Of a DNA stretch of 7,740 bases, positions 1 through 4,462 are shown one piece after another; position 1 is the stretch's first letter; each line of letters begins with the position of its first letter. The stretch covers positions 3,975 through 11,714 of the forward strand of contig DOHE01000049.1 of the NCBI GenBank assembly GCA_003535395.1. Direction: 5' to 3'. Origin of the DNA: Clostridiales bacterium (lineage in GTDB: Bacteria > Bacillota > Clostridia > UBA8921). The notes under the pieces are model-generated. The model was not told the origin of the DNA. It saw nothing but the letters and a program-made list of their open reading frames with translations, and made no database searches. The translations under genes and the position numbers were made by a program.

Positions 1-725
1 GCGATGAAGAGGTGGCCCCCCGGGACCTGATCCTGTTCAAACCCGGCCTCCTCCACAGCATGGAGTCTACCGAACTGCCTTTTTCTTTTTACTGTGTCCA
101 TTTTGACCTGTATGTGCCTGCAGAACCGGCCGGACCGGCCCCTCTGGTGAATGCAAATCCCACGCCGCCCCGAGGGCCGCAACTGAAACTTGCCCGGGCG
201 GATTTTCATTATCCGGATCACAGTGCGGTGGCGGATTTGGGAGAGTTTTACCGGATGCAGAAGATCTTGGGCAGCATGGTGGAAGTGCACCGGCAAAAAT
301 TCCCCGGATATCTGCTGGAACTGAAATCTCTTTTCTCGCTGTTTTTTCTGGCGGTATACAGTCAGGGGGCCGGCAGCTCCAGGATCCCTTCAGAACAGCG
401 CTGGTTTCCGCCGGAGGTCAACCAGGTGATCCAGGAGATCTCCCGCTCCCCCGGAAGTGCCCCCTCCCTGACCGAACTGGCCCGGAAGGTGCATCTCCAG
501 CCTTCATCCCTCAGTCATCTGTATAAGCGTTATACGGGCTGCTCCATCGCTTCCTTCATCCGCTTGAGCCGCATCGCCCTGGCCAGGCATCTTCTGCTGG
601 AAACCCCGTTGAAAATGTCCGCGATTGCCGCGGAAACAGGCTTCTACGACCTTCACCACTTTTCCCGCGTCTTTAAGGAGCTGGAAGGGATCTCCCCCTC
701 CCAGTTCCGGAATATGAAGTTCTAG
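1..725 (+). CDS. AraC-family transcriptional regulator, 5' end cut off by window edge
   Basis: This is a DNA-binding regulator of the AraC/XylS type, probably sensing a small sugar-like ligand. The frame is open from base 3 (residues DEEVAPRDLILFKPG), so the GTG at 12 is unlikely to be the true start; the N-terminus lies upstream of the window. Counting from that GTG, residues 1-35 match the end of an AraC cupin domain, with the usual 'G/R-D-L-I-L-x-K-P-x-x-x-H' strand ending in His15. Residues about 134-237 form the two-helix-turn-helix domain: the first HTH near 152-176 (SLTELARKVHLQPSSLSHLY), the second near 201-226 (MSAIAAETGFYDLHHFSRVF), ending in the typical ISPSQFR. It is GC-rich compared with the second AraC gene. 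It converges on the nitroreductase gene, and no target is evident in the window. The family call is firm; ligand and regulon are unknown. Confidence 0.9.
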   Translation, partial: DEEVAPRDLILFKPGLLHSMESTELPFSFYCVHFDLYVPAEPAGPAPLVNANPTPPRGPQLKLARADFHYPDHSAVADLGEFYRMQKILGSMVEVHRQKFPGYLLELKSLFSLFFLAVYSQGAGSSRIPSEQRWFPPEVNQVIQEISRSPGSAPSLTELARKVHLQPSSLSHLYKRYTGCSIASFIRLSRIALARHLLLETPLKMSAIAAETGFYDLHHFSRVFKELEGISPSQFRNMKF

Positions 726-763
726 CGAGGGCCGCGAAACTGCTCCCGAAAAAGTTGCCGGCG

Positions 764-807
764 ACAGCGGCCGGGAGGGCCGCCAGCAACAGCGACCGGG
801 AGGGCCG
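764..807. repeat. Two direct copies of a 19-bp GC-rich repeat, 25-bp period
   Basis: Bases 764-782 and 789-807 read acagcgRccgggagggccg, differing at one position, and are separated by 6 bp. They fill the 85-bp gap between the convergent regulator and nitroreductase genes. I see no hairpin followed by a T-run here, so this spacer has no obvious intrinsic terminator for either gene. Confidence 0.75.
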
Positions 808-810
808 GAT

Positions 811-1326
811 TTACCGCTTGCCGTACCGATCGTAATGCACCTTGGCCGGATCATACCGGTCCACGACCTTGGGTTCCGTCCGGGGATACCCCACAGCGAT
901 GATGTTGAAGGGGATCCGGTCCTCCGGAATTCCCATAAGTTCCCGCATAAGGGAGATGAGCCGCTCCTTGGGATAGACCCCGCACCACACCGCACCCAGG
1001 CCCAGACTGACTGCTTCCAGCAGGATATTTTCCGTGACAGCGGCACAGTCCTGGGGAAAAAACCCATCGCTGATCCCGGACTGCATATCCGGGCAGGCAA
1101 GGACTATAATGGCCAGTGTGGCTTCCCGGCACATCTTGGCATACGGATGGCTTTCAGCGATCCTGTCCAGCATGCTCCGATCTGTCACGGCAATGAATTC
1201 CCATGCCTGGGTATTGCAGGCAGATGGTGCCTGCATCGCTGCCCGCAGCAGCTGCTGTGTCTTTTCCGGTCCAACCGGTTCCGAAGTAAAGGAACGTACA
1301 CTGCGACGTTTGAAGATTTCGTCCAT
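811..1326 (-). CDS. Nitroreductase-family FMN flavoprotein
   Basis: This is a small (171 aa) cytoplasmic member of the nitroreductase superfamily. Such enzymes bind FMN as dimers and use NAD(P)H to reduce nitro groups, quinones or other acceptors; the substrate here cannot be read from the sequence. Visible family marks are the N-terminal RRSVRSF at residues 7-13 (phosphate-binding arginines), APSACNTQAWEF at 33-44 (equivalent of the APSaxNxQPW motif), QDCAAVTENILLEA at 92-105, and LGLGAVWCGVYP at 108-119. The length fits the short branch of the family. The ATG at 1324-1326 is supported by AGGAGG (plus bases 1335-1340) with an 8-base gap. The gene appears monocistronic, with its own extended -10 promoter. 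It converges on the first AraC gene, and no functional link to it is shown. Confidence 0.9.
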   Translation of the reverse strand: MDEIFKRRSVRSFTSEPVGPEKTQQLLRAAMQAPSACNTQAWEFIAVTDRSMLDRIAESHPYAKMCREATLAIIVLACPDMQSGISDGFFPQDCAAVTENILLEAVSLGLGAVWCGVYPKERLISLMRELMGIPEDRIPFNIIAVGYPRTEPKVVDRYDPAKVHYDRYGKR

Positions 1327-1334
1327 AAATATCG

Positions 1335-1355
1335 CCTCCTGTTAAATTTATTATA
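1335..1355 (-). promoter_or_regulatory. Extended -10 promoter and ribosome binding site of the nitroreductase gene
   Basis: On the minus strand TATAAT lies at 1350-1355 preceded by TGC, giving a perfect extended -10 element TGCTATAAT. The -35 position (about 1373-1378, AATGCA) is poor, which is usual for extended -10 promoters. Predicted transcription start is near 1343, leaving a leader of about 17 bases that is almost wholly the AGGAGG ribosome binding site (1335-1340). Confidence 0.65.
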
Positions 1356-1394
1356 GCAGTAATATGCGGTTATGCATTCGGTTTCGGATATTTT

Positions 1395-1471
1395 CCAGGC
1401 TCCAGGCTCCAGGTTTCAGGCTCCAGGTTCCAGGTTTCAGGCTCCAGGCTCCAGGTTCCAGGTTTCAGGCT
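1395..1471. repeat. Array of eleven 7-bp repeats, consensus YCAGGYT
   Basis: Eleven uninterrupted heptamers run through 77 bp with no indels. Only three versions occur: A=CCAGGCT, B=CCAGGTT, C=TCAGGCT, in the order A A B C B B C A B B C. The variation is confined to the first and sixth bases and is always C/T. The array sits between the divergent promoters of the nitroreductase gene and the second AraC gene. Both short plus-strand ORFs across it read as reiterated Ala-Pro-Gly/Phe-Gln peptides because 7 is not a multiple of 3; neither has a ribosome binding site, so I do not call them genes. Confidence 0.9.
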
Positions 1472-1525
1472 CTCCAACACTTTTGTCCATCACATTTTGG
1501 CAGCACATTGTTGCTTCTGCAGCAC

Positions 1526-1553
1526 TTGACACATATCTGCCCACCGGTAAAAT
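1526..1553 (+). promoter_or_regulatory. Sigma-A-type promoter of the second AraC gene
   Basis: A perfect -35 TTGACA (1526-1531) is followed after 16 bp by TAAAAT (1548-1553), a five-of-six match to TATAAT. Predicted transcription start is near 1560, giving a leader of about 23 bases that holds only the ribosome binding site. The -35 lies 54 bp beyond the end of the heptamer array. Confidence 0.7.
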
Positions 1554-1569
1554 AATGATAATAAATCAT

Positions 1570-1575
1570 GGAGGG
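1570..1575 (+). promoter_or_regulatory. Ribosome binding site deciding the start of the second AraC gene
   Basis: GGAGGG at 1570-1575 sits 7 bases before the ATG at 1583. An in-frame ATG at 1568 overlaps this motif and has no ribosome binding site of its own, so 1583 is the better start. Confidence 0.75.
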
Positions 1576-1582
1576 ATATAGG

Positions 1583-2485
1583 ATGGCGGAGACGACCCTG
1601 AAATTCATGGAGCTTTGCCCTTGCATCCGGCGTGCCGGAAATCAGCGGCATCACAGTTTCAGGAACCGTAAAATCTATGACCATGAACTGCTTTACTGCA
1701 TGAAAGGCCGGATGAAACTGATCATTGACGGCAGCGAATATATGGTCACACCCGGGAGTCTTTGCATGATCAAGCCGGACCGGTTCCATTCCATCCTGTT
1801 TGATGAGGATCATTCCGGTGATGTTTACTGGATCCATTTTGATTTTATATACAGAAATGACATGGAAACATTGAGTCAGTTTCTTGCATCCAGCAACTAT
1901 GTAATGACTCTGGGGGAACTGCCTTGCAGGAATTTGATCCGGGATGATGTAAGCCTTGAAAACGGGATCTATTTCCCGGATGTGATGCAGGTAAAAGATC
2001 CCATGTTTATGGAAGATTCCTTTCAGATGATCGTCTCTCTGTACAATTGCCACCTGCCCCTCTGGCAGCTCACTGCCCGCAGCATTTTACTCAGTATCCT
2101 CAGGAACATGATCGAACAGATTTCAGAAAGCGAGAACTCCAACCCTTCCAGAAGAAGAATCCGTTATTCGGATATTATCAAGAATTATATCAGTGCCAAT
2201 TATTTCAGAAAGATCCGCCTGGAGGAGCTGGCCAGAGAAACCGGGATCAGAAGTAATTATATCGGAAAAGTGTTTAAGGAGGAAACCGGGACCCGTCTGG
2301 TGGCCTACCTGAACGGTTACCGTTTGTATCAGGCAAAAAAGCTGCTGGAGGAAACAGATCTTACAATCGAGGATGTCTCAGAAATGGCGGGTTTCAATGA
2401 TATTTACTATTTCAGCAAATCGATTAAAAAAATGTACGGATATTCCCCCACAGAACTTCGGCGTATTTGCCTGAAATCCAGGTAG
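1583..2485 (+). CDS. AraC-family transcriptional regulator (cupin plus double HTH)
   Basis: A complete 300-residue AraC/XylS regulator. Residues about 25-90 form the cupin-like ligand-binding region (HELLYCMKGRMKLIIDGSEY, then a TPGSLCMIKPDRFHS strand-turn). Residues about 195-298 form the DNA-binding domain: first HTH near 212-236 (RLEELARETGIRSNYIGKVF) and second near 261-286 (IEDVSEMAGFNDIYYFSKSI), closing with YGYSPTELRR. This layout is typical of Clostridia regulators of glycan utilisation operons. The convergent sulfatase is the nearest candidate target, but its promoter is about 1.7 kb away, so the link rests only on proximity. Base composition is clearly more AT-rich than the first AraC gene, which could mean a different origin. 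No intrinsic terminator follows. The family call is firm; ligand and targets are unknown. Confidence 0.93.
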   Translation: MAETTLKFMELCPCIRRAGNQRHHSFRNRKIYDHELLYCMKGRMKLIIDGSEYMVTPGSLCMIKPDRFHSILFDEDHSGDVYWIHFDFIYRNDMETLSQFLASSNYVMTLGELPCRNLIRDDVSLENGIYFPDVMQVKDPMFMEDSFQMIVSLYNCHLPLWQLTARSILLSILRNMIEQISESENSNPSRRRIRYSDIIKNYISANYFRKIRLEELARETGIRSNYIGKVFKEETGTRLVAYLNGYRLYQAKKLLEETDLTIEDVSEMAGFNDIYYFSKSIKKMYGYSPTELRRICLKSR

Positions 2486-2511
2486 CAGCTGCCTGCAGTA
2501 AAGGAGTCTGT

Positions 2512-2646
2512 GTCCGGAGAAAAGCATCGGCCGGCCATATCAGGCGCCTGCGTCCGGAGAAAAGCATCGGCCGGCCACATCAGGCGCCTGCGATCCTGAG
2601 CATCGGCCGACTACATCAGGCGCCTGCGATCCTGGGCATCCACATC
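2512..2646. repeat. Palindrome-bearing tandem repeat (40/40/36 bp plus a decayed fourth copy) over the sulfatase stop codon
   Basis: Units are 2512-2551, 2552-2591 and 2592-2627, with a partial fourth unit at about 2628-2646. Units 1 and 2 differ at one base; unit 3 has a shorter, diverged left end. Every full unit ends in the perfect 10-bp palindrome CAGGCGCCTG, and units 1 and 2 also contain GGCCGGCC. The sulfatase stop (TGA, plus bases 2616-2618) and its last codons lie within units 3 and 4. Reading on past that stop, the next unit encodes a similar peptide (RPMLRIAGA) and a second in-frame TGA. The palindromes are not followed by T-runs, so they are not standard intrinsic terminators. Confidence 0.88.
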
Positions 2647-4136
2647 GGTTCCTTCCCCAACTCCGCCCATATGTATTTCAATAATAACCGGGCTTTCAGA
2701 TCCCGGAAATCCGGATCGTCCCACAAATTGTTTGCTTCCCCGGGATCATTTTGAAGATCGTACATCTCTCCGTACTCCCTGTTGAAATAAGCCGTGATTT
2801 TATATCTGTCATCAACATAGGTTTTGAGGTGGATCGTGGTGGGTTGGTGATGGTTTTCGCACAGCACCCAGTCTCTGGCTTTTTCGCTGCGCCCGGTCCA
2901 GACTTTGCTCTGGTCCACGCCGGTCATTGACCTTGGCACCGGTATACCGGCCATGCTTAAGAATGTCACAGGCAGATCCACCAGGGACTGCAGGGCATCC
3001 GATGTGGCTCCTGCGGGAACCACTCCGGGATGATTTACAATGAACGGCACCCGGATCATATCCTCATAATGAAACGGTCCTTTGGCAATCAACCCATGCT
3101 GCCCGATGAAATGCCCATGGTCTGTTGAAAACACCACGAGGGTGTCATTGGCAAGTCCCAATTCTTCAAGCTTGTCAAGGATCTTTCCTATATATTTGTC
3201 CATCAGGCTGATCATCCCGTAATACGTGGCGATATCCTTCTTCAGCAGTTCCCGGTCGATCCGGTGGGACTGAAAGCCGTGCATCCCATTGCCTTCTTTC
3301 TCCTGATACATGGAAAAATCAGGCTTGCTTTGCTGTGTCAGGGCAAAATGCGGCGGATTTTTTTCGTGTTCATTTTCCAGCATTTTCGGAACCGTTAGGG
3401 AGTCAGGATCATACATCGTATCCCAGGGTTCGGGCACCAGATATTTAGGGTGCGGATCAAAAAAGCTTGCCCAAAGGAAAAAGGGTTCTCCATTGTTCCT
3501 ATACTCTTCCAAAGCCGCATGGGTCCGCTCTGCGATCCAGGCGTTATAATGATATTTTTCCGGGATCTTCCATTTATGCCGGTTCATGCGGTCAGCATTG
3601 CCCGTGGGGGGTAGAAAATAATCCCTCCAGTTGGCAAATCCTTTTTCTTCCATCCAGATCGCATAGTGCTGCCCCACATGGGCTTCATCGGTATGATTCC
3701 TGGCGAGTTCACACCGTTCAAATCCATAAAACGGCTGGTTGAATTTTTTCCAGAATTCCAGATCCTGCAATTTCGGGTAGGATTCCAGCGAAGGATATTC
3801 CTCTGTCCCCTTCAGCGGCTGAAAATGAGCCTTGCCGATCAACCCGGTTCTGTATCCGGCCTGAATAAAATCCTCTCCCACCGTATGCTCGGTTTCGGAA
3901 AGCTTGGTGCCCAAAGACCACGCGCCGTGCTGGCTTGGATATTTTCCGGTGATTATGGACGCTCTTGTCGGTGTGCAGGTAGGATTTGGGCAGTATGCTC
4001 TTTCAAACAGGGTGCCTTCCCTCGCCAGCCTGTCCAGGTTGGGCGTGGATATTTCTCTGTTGTTCACCCCCAGTGTATTCCAGTGCTGCTGATCGCTTGT
4101 AATCAGCAGGAAATTCGGTTTCTTTTGCTTAATCAT
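2616..4136 (-). CDS. Type I (formylglycine-dependent) sulfatase, Cys-type
   Basis: A 506-residue arylsulfatase-fold enzyme that hydrolyses sulfate esters, probably on a sulfated glycan; the substrate cannot be fixed from the sequence. The signature CTPTRASIITG is at residues 54-64: Cys54 would be oxidised to formylglycine, with Arg58 as partner. Other expected active-site residues are Asp15 (SDQQ), Lys102 and His104 (GKAHF), Asp227/His229 (FFDPHPKY), Asp339/His340 (STDHGHFIGQHG) and Lys352. There is no signal peptide, so it should act in the cytoplasm on imported fragments. It needs a maturase (anSME or FGE), and none is in the window. ATG at 4134-4136 is supported by GGAGG (plus bases 4144-4148) with a 7-base gap. 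The C-terminus runs into the tandem repeat. A phosphonate monoester hydrolase or other alkaline-phosphatase-superfamily activity is a less likely alternative. Confidence 0.94.
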   Translation of the reverse strand: MIKQKKPNFLLITSDQQHWNTLGVNNREISTPNLDRLAREGTLFERAYCPNPTCTPTRASIITGKYPSQHGAWSLGTKLSETEHTVGEDFIQAGYRTGLIGKAHFQPLKGTEEYPSLESYPKLQDLEFWKKFNQPFYGFERCELARNHTDEAHVGQHYAIWMEEKGFANWRDYFLPPTGNADRMNRHKWKIPEKYHYNAWIAERTHAALEEYRNNGEPFFLWASFFDPHPKYLVPEPWDTMYDPDSLTVPKMLENEHEKNPPHFALTQQSKPDFSMYQEKEGNGMHGFQSHRIDRELLKKDIATYYGMISLMDKYIGKILDKLEELGLANDTLVVFSTDHGHFIGQHGLIAKGPFHYEDMIRVPFIVNHPGVVPAGATSDALQSLVDLPVTFLSMAGIPVPRSMTGVDQSKVWTGRSEKARDWVLCENHHQPTTIHLKTYVDDRYKITAYFNREYGEMYDLQNDPGEANNLWDDPDFRDLKARLLLKYIWAELGKEPMWMPRIAGA

Positions 4137-4143
4137 TGGTTAT

Positions 4144-4193
4144 CCTCCAGTTTTGTCATATGGGCATCAGGCAGCAGAATTTATTTAATTATA
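4144..4193 (-). promoter_or_regulatory. Candidate promoter and ribosome binding site of the sulfatase gene
   Basis: A perfect minus-strand TATAAT lies at 4188-4193. The best -35 partner is weak (TTGCTG at 4210-4215, 16-bp gap), as is common for activator-dependent AraC-regulated promoters. GGAGG at 4144-4148 is the ribosome binding site, in a leader of about 45 bases. The -10 is seen directly; activator dependence is inference. Confidence 0.45.
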
Positions 4194-4246
4194 TGAGTTT
4201 GCTTGCCGGCAGCAATGAATGAATACGCAATATTTGTAAAATTCAG

Positions 4247-4275
4247 AAAAAAAGTGACTCCGGGAAACCGGAGCC
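4247..4275 (-). terminator. Minus-strand intrinsic terminator upstream of the sulfatase
   Basis: Bases 4256-4263 and 4268-4275 form an 8-bp stem with a 4-base loop, and on the minus strand this is followed after AC by seven T's (4247-4253). The second pair of the stem is G-U when read on the minus strand but A-C on the plus strand, which favours minus-strand use. It would stop leftward read-through from the peptidase/anchored-protein pair before the sulfatase promoter. The plus strand could still form the inner six pairs with a GAAA tetraloop. Confidence 0.6.
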
Positions 4276-4295
4276 TCGAGGAGGTATATATTAAA

Positions 4296-4328
4296 AAGGA
4301 GGTGATAATGATGCGGTTGACTTGCTGA
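4296..4328 (+). CDS. Possible hexapeptide ORF (MMRLTC) behind an 11-base Shine-Dalgarno
   Basis: AAGGAGGTGAT at 4296-4306 is complementary to the 16S rRNA tail over 11 bases, far beyond what the neighbouring genes have. Two ATG codons follow (4308 and 4311), then CGG TTG ACT TGC TGA, giving MMRLTC with the stop at 4326-4328. A second purine-rich stretch, GAGGAGG, lies at 4278-4284 without a start codon. It could be a leader peptide, a ribosome-loading or RNA-stabilising site, or the remnant of a lost gene. The promoter seen for the downstream membrane gene starts about 100 bases further on, so a leader role would require an extra upstream promoter (a TAAAAT at 4237-4242 is the only candidate). 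Confidence 0.3.
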   Translation, partial: KEVIMMRLTC

Positions 4329-4378
4329 TATCATCATAAATGTTTTCAGGTGCGAATGTGTTAAGAAATTTATAAAGT

Positions 4379-4420
4379 TTCATGAATTTTCCATGAACAA
4401 ATTGCCGCATATGGTATAAT
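4379..4420 (+). promoter_or_regulatory. Extended -10 promoter of the membrane protein gene, with a dyad over its -35 region
   Basis: TATAAT at 4415-4420 is preceded by TGG, forming an extended -10. The -35 position is poor (ATGAAC, 4393-4398, 16-bp gap). An inverted repeat TTCATG/CATGAA with a 7-bp gap (4379-4384 and 4392-4397) overlaps that position and could be an operator. Predicted start is near 4427. Confidence 0.5.
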
Positions 4421-4462
4421 CTGTCCAGACATCCAACGCTGATTCTGGCAGGAGTGGTAGAG

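Larger units (their letters stand above)
4137..4462. other. Divergent intergenic region between sulfatase and membrane protein genes
   Basis: This 326-base stretch has no conventional gene. From left to right it holds the sulfatase ribosome binding site and -10, a minus-strand terminator hairpin, a very strong Shine-Dalgarno with a hexapeptide ORF, an AT-rich stretch (about 4329-4378) in which I see nothing definite, a dyad, and the membrane gene promoter. I could not match it to any riboswitch or structured RNA family that I know. Confidence 0.6.

Noticed and set aside
504..1100. 198-codon minus-strand ORF spanning the regulator and nitroreductase ends
   Set aside because: It overlaps two well-supported genes in other frames and shows no recognisable domain.
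835..1356. 173-codon plus-strand ORF opposite the nitroreductase
   Set aside because: Antisense shadow: the minus-strand frame has clear family motifs and a good ribosome binding site, and the plus frame shows no recognisable features.
1395..1471. Possible CRISPR array
   Set aside because: The 7-bp units are contiguous with no spacers and there are no cas genes nearby.
1364..1581. Two short plus-strand ORFs encoding reiterated Ala-Pro-Gly-Phe-Gln peptides
   Set aside because: They are translations of the 7-bp repeat array in different frames, with no ribosome binding site and no extension beyond it.
2467..2754. Plus-strand ORF of 95 codons across the convergent gap
   Set aside because: It is made mostly of the 36-40 bp repeat and of sequence antisense to the sulfatase, and it lacks a ribosome binding site.
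4247..4330. Riboswitch or T-box ahead of the membrane protein
   Set aside because: There is only one 6-8 bp hairpin, with no recognisable conserved core, and the mapped-looking promoter lies downstream of it.
4332..4373. Short plus-strand ORF (about 12 codons, MFSGANV...) after the hexapeptide
   Set aside because: It has no ribosome binding site, and its length is expected by chance in AT-rich DNA.
4454..4456. GTG as start of the membrane protein
   Set aside because: It overlaps the ribosome binding site AGGAG at 4450-4454, which is properly spaced for the ATG at 4463.
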